Assembly (NCBI GenBank): GCA_017502975.1
Contig: JAFVTV010000037.1
Location: 1 to 64,000, forward strand
Origin: Clostridia bacterium
GTDB lineage: Bacteria > Bacillota > Clostridia > Oscillospirales > CAG-272
Length of the DNA stretch: 64,000 bases
Direction of reading: 5' to 3'
The notes below the pieces were generated by a model. That model did not search any database. It worked only from the letters and a program-made list of their open reading frames with translations, and had not been told where the DNA came from. Position 1 is the first letter of the stretch; each line of letters starts with the position of its first letter. This document shows, piece by piece, positions 26,561 to 35,897 of this stretch. The position numbers and the translations under genes are program-made.

Positions 26561-27499
26561 TTAAAGTTTTTCGGCTATGCGGAGTTTGGCGCTACGTGAG
26601 CGCGGATTTTCCGCAAGCTCGGCTTCACTCGGCAAAATTGGTTTTTTGGTGATCACCTTTACCGTCGGTTGATTGCCGCAAACGCAGATCGGCAAGCTCT
26701 TGGGGCATTTGCAGCCCTCAGCAAGCTCAGCAAAGGTTTGCTTTACAATGCGATCTTCAAGCGAATGGAAGGTGATAACTGCCAACCGTCCACCCTTATT
26801 CATGCGTGAAATTGCACTTTTCAGCGCGGGGACAATGGCATCGAGTTCTCCGTTTACCTCAATGCGTATTGCCTGGAAGGAACGCTTAGCGGGGTGATGC
26901 CCGCCCTCACGTGCTGCCGCCGGCATTGCACTCTTAATGAGCTCGGATAACTCACGCGTGGTTGCAATCGGCGCTTGGGCTCTTTGCTCCACGATCTTTT
27001 TGGCGATACGGGCAGAAAACTTTTCCTCACCGTAGGTGAAAAGAATACGCTTTAGCTCCTCTTCCGAATAGGTGTTTACCACCGTATATGCAGTTTTTTC
27101 CGAGCGGCGATCCATTCGCATATCAAGCGGTGCATCCGCTTGGTAGGAAAAGCCGCGCTCAGCGGTGTCAAGCTGATGAGAGGAAACGCCAAGATCAAGG
27201 AGCATACCGTCGATCTTATCAATTCCAAGTGCATCAAGCACGCTTGCCACCTCGGAAAAATTACTGCGATATACGGTTGCGCGCTCTGAAAAGGGGGAAA
27301 GTCGCGCTGTGGCGGCGGCGATTGCCGCCGCATCACGGTCAATGGCAATTAATTTTCCGTTTTTTAAGTGCTTTGCAATATGGAAGGAATGTCCACCACC
27401 GCCTGCGGTGCCGTCAACATAAATGCCGTTCTCGCGAATGGCAAGCCCTTCGATACATTCATCAAGTAATACTGAACGGTGAGAAAACTCCTGTGACAT
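26561..27499 (-). CDS. rsmH: 16S rRNA (cytosine-1402-N4)-methyltransferase
   Basis: About 312 residues (MraW family). It begins [18 protein letters not shown], with the SAM-binding [12 protein letters not shown] and [47 protein letters not shown] and the C-terminal [12 protein letters not shown] are family hallmarks. It N4-methylates C1402 of 16S rRNA. The start at 27499 lies 1 nt after the mraZ stop, behind a GAGGAAAG site located in mraZ. Confidence 0.96.
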   Translation of the reverse strand: MSQEFSHRSVLLDECIEGLAIRENGIYVDGTAGGGGHSFHIAKHLKNGKLIAIDRDAAAIAAATARLSPFSERATVYRSNFSEVASVLDALGIDKIDGMLLDLGVSSHQLDTAERGFSYQADAPLDMRMDRRSEKTAYTVVNTYSEEELKRILFTYGEEKFSARIAKKIVEQRAQAPIATTRELSELIKSAMPAAAREGGHHPAKRSFQAIRIEVNGELDAIVPALKSAISRMNKGGRLAVITFHSLEDRIVKQTFAELAEGCKCPKSLPICVCGNQPTVKVITKKPILPSEAELAENPRSRSAKLRIAEKL

Positions 27500-27500
27500 A

Positions 27501-27947
27501 TCAAAGCCCGCTTTCCTCAAGCGCGCGACGGATAGCATCTACATCTATGCTCGATACGCGTGCGTCGTAATTTTGCTCTGACCAGATCTCACCGAAATCA
27601 CCGCATCCAACGATCACAAGGCTGCGATTGCTTCCCTCCTCTGCCTTAGGCGTAATGCCTGCAAATTCAAGAAGGCCGTTGGGGATCAGTACGCGCCCAA
27701 GAGAATCGGGCGTTACCTGTGCCGCATCACGGTAAAGAAACCAAAAGGTATCCTCCGCAACCTTACGCGGTAGCTTTTTCAGCGGCTCAATATATTCCTT
27801 CCACGCAGTGGCGGAATAAAAGCGAAGGCAGTTGCCGCGCACGCTGCGCACGATCATAAAATCCTCACCAAGCTCATCGCGCAGCTTTGCGGGAACGGAA
27901 ACGCGATTTTTTGCATCAAGTGAATGACGATATTCGCCGGATAACAT
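27501..27947 (-). CDS. mraZ: Transcriptional regulator MraZ
   Basis: About 148 residues with two SpoVT-AbrB-like beta-barrel halves: [22 protein letters not shown], and [24 protein letters not shown]. The DxxxR signatures of both halves are present. MraZ is the DNA-binding autorepressor of the dcw operon in other bacteria. The start at 27947 follows AAGGAGG; the frame remains open upstream but without a binding site. First gene of the dcw operon. Confidence 0.95.
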   Translation of the reverse strand: MLSGEYRHSLDAKNRVSVPAKLRDELGEDFMIVRSVRGNCLRFYSATAWKEYIEPLKKLPRKVAEDTFWFLYRDAAQVTPDSLGRVLIPNGLLEFAGITPKAEEGSNRSLVIVGCGDFGEIWSEQNYDARVSSIDVDAIRRALEESGL

Positions 27948-28003
27948 ATTTGCGTTCCTCCTTCCCTTTTTGCGGTTTGGGCTTAACATTTTATAACATT
28001 TTG

Positions 28004-28018
28004 CCCCATTTCTTGCCA
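28004..28018 (-). promoter_or_regulatory. Possible MraZ operator
   Basis: Between the promoter and mraZ the minus strand has TGGCAAGAAATGGGG, two TGG triplets 10 nt apart, followed by a tandem AAAATGTTAT/AAAATGTTAA repeat with the same period. Known MraZ boxes are short TGGG-type repeats with a spacing of about one helical turn, so this is a plausible but unproven site. Confidence 0.3.
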
Positions 28019-28027
28019 CTTGACTAT

Positions 28028-28057
28028 ATTATAAGATGTTTTTCACCCTTTTGTCAA
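28028..28057 (-). promoter_or_regulatory. Promoter of the dcw operon
   Basis: On the minus strand TTGACA (28052-28057), 18 bp, TATAAT (28028-28033), about 80 bp upstream of mraZ. Confidence 0.8.
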
Positions 28058-28162
28058 CCCCTAAAAATAAATTTTTTTGCGTTTTTTTCATTTTTTTGCA
28101 AAAATATTGAAATTTTTATGAAAAATGTGTAAGCGGGTCTGTATCCTGCAGAAATTTCTACA

Positions 28163-28213
28163 AAAAACCGCCCCTTCCACTGTTTTACCAGCAGAAAAGG
28201 CGGTTTTCTTTTA
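28163..28213. terminator. Terminator hairpin
   Basis: AAAAACCGCC (28163-28172) pairs with GGCGGTTTTC (28199-28208) with T-rich flanks, between the radical SAM gene and mraZ. It has a long loop that can form a second small stem. Confidence 0.7.
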
Positions 28214-28253
28214 TTACATATTTTAAACACTGAAAGCAAGATTGCACTTGGTT

Positions 28254-29225
28254 TTATCCCCTGCAGCATTTCCCCTGCCATGTGTTTTCGGCAAAAAGCT
28301 TTTTATCAATGTCATTCAAAACGGTAAGTTTTTCCGTGCTCCAAAGAGGTGCCAAAAGTGTGGAAAGAGGTGCATCGCCCGTCAGACGTCCTATCACGAT
28401 ATCGGGTGGGATCAGCTCAAGGCAGCGCACGACAAGTTCAACATATTCCTCTCGCGCAAGAGGGGTGTACTCGCCCGCAAGATATTGCTTTGCAAGCGGC
28501 GCATCTGATACTACATAAAGAAGATGCAGCTTGATCTCATCGGGATGCAGCGCCGCCACGCGGCGCACGGTATCGAGCATCATTTCATGCGTTTCGTTTG
28601 GCAACCCCAAGATCAGATGCACGCCGATACGTATGCGCGGCGCACGCGCACGTATCCTCTTGTAGGCTATAAGAAATTTCTCAAAGGTATGCCCACGATT
28701 GATCAGCGCGGCTGTTCTGTCGTGCACGGTCTGAAGCCCGAGTTCAAGGGTAAGGACGGTGCGCTCCGACAACTCCTTAAGATAAGCAAGCACTTCCTCC
28801 GGCAAGCAATCGGCGCGCGTGGCAATATTAAGCCCCACGGCATCGGGAAGCGTCAGCGCCTCCTCAAAGAGTGCCCGTAATTTTTCAAGGGGTGCGTAGG
28901 TGTTGGTATGTGCTTGAAAATACGGAATGTAGCCTGTAATATCCCATTTGCGCTGCATCACCTCGCGTTGCGCGCGATATTGCTCCGTGACGGAAAGCGT
29001 TGCGGGCGCTGTAAAATGGCCGCTTCCGTTCCCCCCGCAATAAATGCACCCACCCATACCGCACGTGCCGTCAATGTTTGGGCAGGTAAAGCCGCCGTCA
29101 AGCGTTAGTTTGGCAACCTTGCCGCCAAACGCGTGGCGCAAATAGTAGTCGTAGGTATGGTATCTTTTATTGCTGTCGGAATACAGAAACGGATTTGTCT
29201 TGGCTTGCGTTTGTTTATTTGTCAT
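28254..29225 (-). CDS. TIGR01212-type radical SAM protein (YhcC/YtqA-like)
   Basis: 323 residues. Cluster-binding region GGFTCPNIDGTCGMGGCIYC matches the spaced cysteines of the YhcC family, which differ from the classical CxxxCxxC. NERYHTYDYYLRHAFG-like N-terminus (here NKRYHTYDYYLRHAFGGKVAK) and LELGLQTVHDRTAALINRGH are further family features. Homologues are conserved in many Bacillota; a tRNA- or rRNA-related modification role has been proposed, but none is shown by this sequence. It precedes a terminator and is separated from the GH2 gene by another. Confidence 0.88.
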   Translation of the reverse strand: MTNKQTQAKTNPFLYSDSNKRYHTYDYYLRHAFGGKVAKLTLDGGFTCPNIDGTCGMGGCIYCGGNGSGHFTAPATLSVTEQYRAQREVMQRKWDITGYIPYFQAHTNTYAPLEKLRALFEEALTLPDAVGLNIATRADCLPEEVLAYLKELSERTVLTLELGLQTVHDRTAALINRGHTFEKFLIAYKRIRARAPRIRIGVHLILGLPNETHEMMLDTVRRVAALHPDEIKLHLLYVVSDAPLAKQYLAGEYTPLAREEYVELVVRCLELIPPDIVIGRLTGDAPLSTLLAPLWSTEKLTVLNDIDKKLFAENTWQGKCCRG

Positions 29226-29251
29226 TGCTCTTTTTCCTATGTTATGGGATA

Positions 29252-29297
29252 AGACTGAAAACCGTTCAAGTGATTGAACGGTTTTCAGTGTGTTTTT
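29252..29297. terminator. Terminator hairpin
   Basis: ACTGAAAACCGTTCAA (29254-29269) pairs perfectly with TTGAACGGTTTTCAGT (29274-29289) around GTGA. It separates the GH2 gene from the radical SAM gene. Confidence 0.85.
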
Positions 29298-31572
29298 ATT
29301 TCTTGTTCTTGGGCTTCTTGATCTTATTGAGCTTACGGTTCATCTTGAGCAGCTCCTCTTTGGTAAAGGAGATGTTTGCCATTGCCACCATAGTAGTCAA
29401 GCGCAGCACGGTGAAGCCGCCCATCATTTCCATGATACCACCCGACTTAAAGTCGATGTCAAAGCCACCCGACTTTTTGCCGTCCTTTTCATCCTTCTTG
29501 CTTTGGTTCATCTTCTTATAAAGCTTAAGCCCAAGACCGTAGAACCAAAGCTTACCGCGCTTCGATTTCATGATGTCAGCAAGCTTGTCGTTAAGAGAAA
29601 AGCGGCCCTCGGGCGCCTCCACGTCAAACCAGTTGAGCACGGCGCCCTTTTCAACAAGAACGTAATCCATGTTCATCTCGTCAACCTTGCGGATCACACC
29701 CTCGTCGGTGTATTCCCCTGCTTTAGCCACGATCTTGGTTTCGCCCTCGTTTTTAACGTCAAAATAGAAGAAGTGATCGGGTGCTTCCTTCACGCCAATG
29801 CTCTCGCCGTTAACAAAAAGTTCAACGGCAGGCAGATTGGAGTAAACGGTAACCTTAGTGACATCCTCAACGCGGTCAATATATCTCTTGCCGCAAAGGT
29901 GTACGAAGGGCGCCTCCTCGGGAGAACGAAGCCATGCCTTGTAAGCATAGAAGGAATCCTTCTTATACTTACGATCCATTGTGATAAGACCCTTGTGGTT
30001 CTGACCGTTCTCACCGCCCTCGGCTCTTGCGTCTGCACCGAAGTCAAACATATTCCATACATGGGTTGCCCACATGTATTTTCTTGTAAAGAGCTGCTTA
30101 ATGAGCTCCTCATGGTAGTAGGCCTGATATTCCTCGGTATAGTCACCCTGACGGGGATCGGAGGTGTGCCAATTCAGTGCCTCACAGCCATACTCCGAGC
30201 AACCGATCGGAATGGTGGGGTGCATTGCGTGGAACTTATCAAACCAAGGGCCATTCATCGTCGTGTCGCCACCGTACCAACCGAAATAGTGATTGTAGGA
30301 TACAACGTCAGGGATCTGAAGATACGGGTCGTCCATCTTACACATGGAAACTGCCGCGATGGTAGTCTTACGTGTCTTGTCCATCTCGTGAACAAGGTCG
30401 TTAAGAATACGGTGATTTTCAAGGAGATCCTCATCAGAGCCCGCAATCGAGATCTCGTTAGAAAGACCCCAAACAACGATCGAGGGATGGTTGTAGTTCT
30501 GAACAATCAGTTCCTTCATCTGGGAGATCGTGTTCTCACGGCCGCCCGGCATATGTCTTGAAATATAAGGGATCTCAGCCCAAATGACAAGACCTCTTTC
30601 ATCACACAGATCGTAAAAATACTGATCGTGCTGGTAATGTGCCAAACGAATGGTGGTTGCACCCATCTCACAGATCAGGTCCATATCCTCCTTGTGATGC
30701 TCGGGGAGCAACGCGTTACCAATGCCAAGGCGATCCTGGTGACGGGATACACCGCGCAAGGGGTACTCCTCCCCGTTGAGGATAAAGCCATTATCGGGAT
30801 CGATCTGAAAGGTGCGGCAGCCAAAGCGCGTGTAAACACTGTCAATGACAGTGTCACCCTCCTTAAGTTCTACCTCACAGCAGTAAAGATAGGGGTCCTT
30901 GAGGCCGTGCCACAAATGAACGTCTGCAATATCAAGAGCTGTCTTGGTATCAGCGGTGGTCGCAGTGGAAACAACGTTTTCCTCTTTGTCGTAAAGCGTA
31001 TAGGTAAGGGTCTGCCCTTCCTTCATATTTGTAAGGTACACCTCAACCCCAACCTTTGCGTCCTTACCTACGATCTCGGGCGTTACCTTGATGCCGGGTC
31101 CACCGTAATAGCTGAGATCAAAGTGCGATTCCGCAACGCAAATGAGGTTGACGTCACGGTAAATACCGCCGTAAAAGGTGAAATCCGCCATTTGCGGGTA
31201 AACGGTTTCGTTGGGCGCGTTATCCACGGCAATAACAAGCAGGTTCTCCTCGGTGAGCGCGTCAGTCAGATCCACGCGCCAAGTAGAATAGCCGCCGTCA
31301 TGATGTGCAAGCGCCTTGCCGTTTACATACACATCGGCAGAGGAGTTTGCGCCGCGGATCTCAAGAAAATATTTTGCCGCCGCAGGCAGGTCAGCCTTCT
31401 TCAGTGTTTTTTTGTAAAGGCAGGTGCCGCGGAAGTAGTCATTGCCACCATCCTGACCGTCAGTGGCGTTCCAGGAATGGGGGAGATTGACAGCCTCACC
31501 GCCCTGTGCCGAAATATTGCTCTCATCTTTGATAAAGAGCCAATCCTTGTTAAGATTAAGAACATTTCTCAT
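29296..31572 (-). CDS. Glycoside hydrolase family 2 (beta-glucuronidase or beta-galactosidase)
   Basis: 758 residues. A sugar-binding jelly-roll (NLPHSWNATDGQDGGNDYFRGTC), an Ig-like sandwich and a TIM barrel are recognisable. The acid/base is Glu373 in WGLSNEIS and the nucleophile Glu460 in GCSEYG. Retaining GH2 enzymes cleave terminal beta-galactosides, beta-glucuronides or beta-mannosides. The neighbouring uronate genes favour beta-glucuronidase, and QNHKG supplies the N-x-K motif of glucuronidases, but related beta-galactosidases also have NxK there. An extra basic C-terminal tail of about 90 residues (from MKSKRGKLWFYG) is unusual. There is no signal peptide, so the substrate is imported. 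It follows the transporter gene through a partial terminator. Confidence 0.88.
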   Translation of the reverse strand: MRNVLNLNKDWLFIKDESNISAQGGEAVNLPHSWNATDGQDGGNDYFRGTCLYKKTLKKADLPAAAKYFLEIRGANSSADVYVNGKALAHHDGGYSTWRVDLTDALTEENLLVIAVDNAPNETVYPQMADFTFYGGIYRDVNLICVAESHFDLSYYGGPGIKVTPEIVGKDAKVGVEVYLTNMKEGQTLTYTLYDKEENVVSTATTADTKTALDIADVHLWHGLKDPYLYCCEVELKEGDTVIDSVYTRFGCRTFQIDPDNGFILNGEEYPLRGVSRHQDRLGIGNALLPEHHKEDMDLICEMGATTIRLAHYQHDQYFYDLCDERGLVIWAEIPYISRHMPGGRENTISQMKELIVQNYNHPSIVVWGLSNEISIAGSDEDLLENHRILNDLVHEMDKTRKTTIAAVSMCKMDDPYLQIPDVVSYNHYFGWYGGDTTMNGPWFDKFHAMHPTIPIGCSEYGCEALNWHTSDPRQGDYTEEYQAYYHEELIKQLFTRKYMWATHVWNMFDFGADARAEGGENGQNHKGLITMDRKYKKDSFYAYKAWLRSPEEAPFVHLCGKRYIDRVEDVTKVTVYSNLPAVELFVNGESIGVKEAPDHFFYFDVKNEGETKIVAKAGEYTDEGVIRKVDEMNMDYVLVEKGAVLNWFDVEAPEGRFSLNDKLADIMKSKRGKLWFYGLGLKLYKKMNQSKKDEKDGKKSGGFDIDFKSGGIMEMMGGFTVLRLTTMVAMANISFTKEELLKMNRKLNKIKKPKNKK

Positions 31573-31607
31573 ATCGTTTCTCCTTTATTTGGGGTAGATT
31601 TCTCAAA

Positions 31608-31637
31608 AAGACGTCTGACCTTGAAGCCAGACGTCTT
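31608..31637 (-). terminator. Intercistronic terminator/attenuator between transporter and GH2
   Basis: AAGACGTCTG/CAGACGTCTT form a 10-bp stem, followed on the minus strand by TTTTTGAG. It probably lowers GH2 expression relative to the transporter or allows a separate transcript. Confidence 0.7.
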
Positions 31638-31651
31638 AAAGCGTCAAGGAA

Positions 31652-33223
31652 TTATTCCTCAGCGGATTTTCTTGCAGCAAGCTCCGCATTCATTTGCGTC
31701 AGTGTCTTCTTGTCAAGATTGTAGATAACGGAAAGGCCCACAAATTGAAGCACTGCGCTAAAGAGGTAAAGACCTGCTACAAGCCAGCACATATTGTGCG
31801 CGGTTTCGGCACTCTGGCCGATGGTGCCGAGCTTGGAAACGTAACCGAGCGCGCCCATCAAAAGCAGTACCACAGAGGGGCCGATGCCCTGCGCGAGCTT
31901 ACGGAAGAAGGAGTGCAGAGAGTAAACCGTTCCCTCCTCACGCGTACCAAACTTCCATTCGTTATAGTCAATCGCATCGCCCATCATTGCCCAGGATACA
32001 CAGGTGTAAACACCCATGCCAACACCGTAAACAACAAGACCGAGCAGGTAAACGACGAGTGCCAGTATTGTAGATTTAATAAGGGGGAAGATCAGCATAA
32101 TGCCGCCGCCGATGAGCGACACAACAGTACCAAACACGGAAGCCTCTTTTTTACCGTATTTTTCAACGATCTTCGTGATGAAGGGCATAAACAGGAACAT
32201 CGGCAAAAATCCGATCATCTGTACAAGACCCGAAAGCGAAGCCATGTTGAAATACGTGGCGAACATAATGGTGTTCGCGGTGGTAGCGGCATTCATACCA
32301 AGGAACATACCCATAGCGGCAAGCGTTGCGCCAACGGCAGGGCGGTTTCTCATAAATTTGCCAAAGGCCGCAAACACGTTAAATTTCTCGCGCTTTTCAG
32401 TCGTCTTTACAGAGCTTTCATCCACACGAACGGTAATGTTTTTCAACATAAACATAAATGCGAGGAAGCCGAGCACACCCATAATAAGAGCTGCAAAGAA
32501 CACACGCTCGCCAAGCAGGATCTCCACCTGCTTGCCTGTGGTGGGGCTGAGCACCTTATCACCAATCTGATAAGGCAGACCCGTTTCGGGGTTGGTGAGG
32601 AACTGTGCCCTATCCACGCCCTCGGGGATCTCAATGCGGTCAAGGAAGGAGGAGGTGCCATCGTAGGTCACCTTTTTCCAAATCAGCATCGGCAGCAAAA
32701 CACTGGGCAGAATGTTACCGATCATAGAGCCGATCGAGCGCCAGGTAGAGAGTTGTGCGCGCTGACCAATGTCATCGGTCACGATAGAAAGCATAGAGCC
32801 GTAGGGCACGTTTGCGATCGTATAAAAGGCATCCCAAACAATGTAGCCGATAATAAAGAGCATTGCCTTTATAATCTTGGGCGCATTCGGGAAAGGCAGG
32901 AAGACTGCCGCACCGCCGATAAGAAGCCCGCACGCACCGATAAAGATATAGGTCTTGAACTTACCGTTGCGGTAGTTTCTCTTATCGTTGTCAATCAGCG
33001 TGCCAATAAGGGGGTCGTTGATGGCGTCCCAAATCTGCACCACAAGAAGCAGTGCGGAGAGCAAGCCTGTTTCCAGCATCATGAAAACCAGCCAGAAGGT
33101 TTGCACAGTACCCTTCAGAGAAAAGCTCATGTTACAGCCGAGGTCGCCTGCGGCATATGCTACCTTGTCCCGTATTCCAAACAAGGGCTTGCCGTTTTGA
33201 TCAAGTTGTCTTTCCTTTTTCAT
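31652..33223 (-). CDS. GPH-family sugar/glycoside:cation symporter (MFS)
   Basis: 523 residues with about 12 hydrophobic segments. The N-terminal KVAYAAGDLGCNMSFSLKG and LIGTLIDNDKRNYRNGKFKTYI, with the conserved D and R in the first loop, mark the glycoside-pentoside-hexuronide family; GDAIDYNEWKFGTREEGTVYSLHSF is the late-loop signature. An unusually long loop in the middle (about residues 190-240) carries a hydrophilic insertion. Members import beta-glucuronides, melibiose or xylosides with H+ or Na+. The adjacent GH2 and uronate genes suggest a glucuronide or another uronate-containing glycoside. Confidence 0.88.
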   Translation of the reverse strand: MKKERQLDQNGKPLFGIRDKVAYAAGDLGCNMSFSLKGTVQTFWLVFMMLETGLLSALLLVVQIWDAINDPLIGTLIDNDKRNYRNGKFKTYIFIGACGLLIGGAAVFLPFPNAPKIIKAMLFIIGYIVWDAFYTIANVPYGSMLSIVTDDIGQRAQLSTWRSIGSMIGNILPSVLLPMLIWKKVTYDGTSSFLDRIEIPEGVDRAQFLTNPETGLPYQIGDKVLSPTTGKQVEILLGERVFFAALIMGVLGFLAFMFMLKNITVRVDESSVKTTEKREKFNVFAAFGKFMRNRPAVGATLAAMGMFLGMNAATTANTIMFATYFNMASLSGLVQMIGFLPMFLFMPFITKIVEKYGKKEASVFGTVVSLIGGGIMLIFPLIKSTILALVVYLLGLVVYGVGMGVYTCVSWAMMGDAIDYNEWKFGTREEGTVYSLHSFFRKLAQGIGPSVVLLLMGALGYVSKLGTIGQSAETAHNMCWLVAGLYLFSAVLQFVGLSVIYNLDKKTLTQMNAELAARKSAEE

Positions 33224-33548
33224 ACGTTTTCCTCTTTCTTTATATTTAATTTTTAAAATATTATTAAAAAATATAAAAAATATAAATTAGATATTGAAAT
33301 TTTCAAAAAATGTGCTAAAATATATTAAGGCAACAAAGGAACACGGCCTCTATTTCTACTATAAAGTATTTCGCAAAACTTCGTGAGTATTATTTTAATT
33401 TATTTTTGTATTTTTTTCATCTATTTGTACTTTTTCCTGTTGTAATTATACAAAAACTGTGTTATAGTAGTATTGGCGGTTAGGGAAATTGCAACATTTT
33501 CCAAATTTGCTCTTCCCTGCCGAAATGTTTTTTTGATGAGGTGTGCAT
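33224..33548. promoter_or_regulatory. Divergent regulatory region between transporter and araC-type regulator
   Basis: About 320 bp without a gene, very AT-rich near the transporter start. The plus strand has a promoter for the regulator: TTGTAA (33440-33445), 17 bp, TATAGT (33463-33468). On the minus strand TTGAAA followed by TATATT near 33280-33305 is a weaker candidate for the transporter. GAAATTTTC at about 33295 is a small palindrome. I could not define the AraC-type operator or a cre box. Confidence 0.5.
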
Positions 33549-34781
33549 ATGTTTTATGAAAACGAACTGCAATTCCTTTGCGACACCTTTCAGAAGTGCC
33601 ACGTAAAAACAGCGATTTTACCCTCTGAGGAATTGCGGAGTTCGCTCACGCACACCGACCTTGGCACGCTTTTTGGCAAGGCTACGCCCGATCGCGTCTT
33701 TATATCGAGCGCCGTCGAAAACATTTCCCCCCGCACGATGTATAAGTTAACCGATTACTTTCAACTTTGCTATATTTATTTTCTGTTGCCCGATTTTCCA
33801 AGATCGACCGTTTTGCTGATCGGCCCTTATCTCCCGTCAACCCCCTCTCCCGGTGCGGTGCTTGAGATCGGAGAGCAAAACGGTGTATCCCCGAAAAGTC
33901 AACGCTATCTTGATGAGTATTTTGCAGGATTGCCCATTCTTAAGCAAAACAGTCACCTGTTTCTTATGCTAAACACTTTTTGCGAGCGGATATGGAAGAA
34001 TCCTTCCTTTTCTATAGTAGACGTAAACAACGAGCATCAATCGCCTGCCTCACCCATAAGCGAATCTTCCCACAGCGATAATTTTGATGATGTTTTGGTA
34101 AGCATGAAGGCTATGGAAAACCGTTACAGCTTTGAAAACGAGTTGATGCGAGCAGTCACCCTCGGGCAAATCCACAAGGAGAGCATGCTACAGGCCACCT
34201 TTTCCGATCATTTTTTTGAAAAGCGCACACCCGACCCGTTGCGCAATGCAAAAAATTACAGCATTATTATGAACACGCTGCTGCGCAAGGCGGCAGAAGC
34301 CGGGGGCGTGCACCCCATGTATCTGAACAATGTTTCCTCAGATTTTGCGTTAAGGATCGAGCAGCTTTATTCTCAATCGCAAACTGCGGGGCTGATGCGG
34401 GAAATGTTTCGCTCCTATTGCAGATTGGTGCGCAAGCATTCGACCAACAAATATTCCCGTGTGGTACAAAAAACCATTTTACTTGTTGATTCCGATCTTT
34501 CAGCCAATCTCTCGCTTGCATCCCTTGCGGCCGTTCAGAGCATCAGCCCCGGATACCTTTCTACCGTTTTTAAAAAAGAAACCGGCAAAACCGTTTCTCA
34601 ATATATTCGCGAAAAGCGCATCAACCACGCAGCACACCTGCTTAGCACCACACACCTGCAAATACAAACGGTTGCGCTTCATTGCGGCATTATGGACGTG
34701 CAGTATTTCTCAAAGATTTTCAAAATGCAAACAGGAAAAACACCAAAGGAATACCGCGAAGCCATAAAGCACACACAATAA
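33549..34781 (+). CDS. AraC-family transcriptional regulator
   Basis: About 410 residues. The C-terminal 100 residues hold the two helix-turn-helix motifs: LSLASLAAVQSISPGYLSTVFKK and LQIQTVALHCGIMDVQYFSKIFK, ending in TGKTPKEYRE. The N-terminal 290 residues are not a simple cupin arm; they look like a large sensor domain such as those of YesN/two-component-linked AraC proteins, without a receiver motif that I can see. It is divergent from the transporter/GH2 genes and directly upstream of uxuA, so it is the likely regulator of the hexuronide locus. Start 33549 (ATG) follows GAGGTG; GTG at 33543 is an alternative. Confidence 0.88.
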   Translation: MFYENELQFLCDTFQKCHVKTAILPSEELRSSLTHTDLGTLFGKATPDRVFISSAVENISPRTMYKLTDYFQLCYIYFLLPDFPRSTVLLIGPYLPSTPSPGAVLEIGEQNGVSPKSQRYLDEYFAGLPILKQNSHLFLMLNTFCERIWKNPSFSIVDVNNEHQSPASPISESSHSDNFDDVLVSMKAMENRYSFENELMRAVTLGQIHKESMLQATFSDHFFEKRTPDPLRNAKNYSIIMNTLLRKAAEAGGVHPMYLNNVSSDFALRIEQLYSQSQTAGLMREMFRSYCRLVRKHSTNKYSRVVQKTILLVDSDLSANLSLASLAAVQSISPGYLSTVFKKETGKTVSQYIREKRINHAAHLLSTTHLQIQTVALHCGIMDVQYFSKIFKMQTGKTPKEYREAIKHTQ

Positions 34782-34816
34782 TAATGTAAAATCAAAATCC
34801 CGGAGGATAATAACAT

Positions 34817-35869
34817 ATGAACATGAAGCTTTCTTTCCGCTGGTACGGCAAGGATGACCCGATCTCCCTGCAGTACATTTCTCAGATTCCCGGCATGCGC
34901 TCGATCGTATCCGCGGTTTACGACGTAAAGCCCGGCGAGGTTTGGCCTGAGGAGAGCCTGCAGAAAATGAAAGAGGAATGTGAGGCAAACGGTCTTGTAT
35001 TTGACGTTGTCGAGTCCATTCCCGTACATGAGGACATCAAGCTTGGCCGCGGTGACGTGGATCACCTGCTTGACGTGTACTGCGAAAACGTACGCAGATG
35101 CGCCAAATACGGTGTAAAGTGTGTAACCTACAACTTTATGCCCGTGTTTGACTGGACGCGTACACAGCTTGACAAGCCTGCCGCTGACGGCTCTACCAGC
35201 CTTGTTATGTACTGGGATCAGATGCGCGGCCTTGACCCCTTGAAGGATGACATTCACCTGCCCGGCTGGGATGCAAGCTACACCCAAGACGAGGTACGCG
35301 AGCTGATCACCGCCTATGGCGAGCTTGGCGAAGAGGGCCTTTGGAAGAACATTGAGAAATTCCTCAAAAAGGTCATTCCCGTTGCCGAGGAGTGCGGCGT
35401 GAAAATGGCGATTCACCCCGATGACCCGCCATACCCGATCTTTGGTCTTCCCCGCATTATCACAAATGAAGAAAATCTTGACCGCTTCCTTTCCCTTGTG
35501 GACAGCCCCTCGAACTGCCTGTGCCTGTGCACCGGTAGCCTTGGTTGTGCCGCAAGCAACGATATCCCCGCTATGGTCGAGAAATATGTCAAGATGGACC
35601 GCATCGCCTTTATGCACATCCGTAACGTAAAGATCATGGATGACGGCTCGTTTGAGGAAAGAGCGCACCTGTCTTCCTGCGGATCGCTTGACGTTTACGA
35701 CATTGTAAAGAAGCTTGCTGAGAACGGCTTTGACGGCTATGTTCGTCCCGACCACGGCAGAATGATCTGGGGCGAAACGGGTAAGCCCGGCTACGGCTTG
35801 TTTGACAGAGCTCTTGGTGCTACCTACATCAACGGCTTGTTTGAAGCTTGCGAAAAATCGCTGAAATAA
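34817..35869 (+). CDS. uxuA: Mannonate dehydratase
   Basis: 350 residues, standard length. N-terminal LSFRWYGKDDPISLQYISQIPGM and internal CGVKMAIHPDDPPYPIFGLPRI, CTGSLG and FMHIRNVK, with metal-binding Cys and His residues, identify UxuA. It converts D-mannonate to 2-keto-3-deoxygluconate in the cytoplasm using Fe2+ or Mn2+. GGAGG lies 10 nt before the start, and the gene follows the regulator by 35 bp, so it is probably in the same transcript. Confidence 0.96.
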   Translation: MNMKLSFRWYGKDDPISLQYISQIPGMRSIVSAVYDVKPGEVWPEESLQKMKEECEANGLVFDVVESIPVHEDIKLGRGDVDHLLDVYCENVRRCAKYGVKCVTYNFMPVFDWTRTQLDKPAADGSTSLVMYWDQMRGLDPLKDDIHLPGWDASYTQDEVRELITAYGELGEEGLWKNIEKFLKKVIPVAEECGVKMAIHPDDPPYPIFGLPRIITNEENLDRFLSLVDSPSNCLCLCTGSLGCAASNDIPAMVEKYVKMDRIAFMHIRNVKIMDDGSFEERAHLSSCGSLDVYDIVKKLAENGFDGYVRPDHGRMIWGETGKPGYGLFDRALGATYINGLFEACEKSLK

Positions 35870-35897
35870 AATTTAATATTATATAAGGAGAACTGCA

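Noticed and set aside
30000-30060. N-x-K motif as proof that the GH2 enzyme is a beta-glucuronidase
   Set aside because: Related GH2 beta-galactosidases also have Asn-x-Lys at this position; used only as supporting evidence.
31694-33256. 520-codon frame antisense to the transporter, rich in His and Arg
   Set aside because: The composition is what reverse-complemented membrane-protein codons produce; no start signals.
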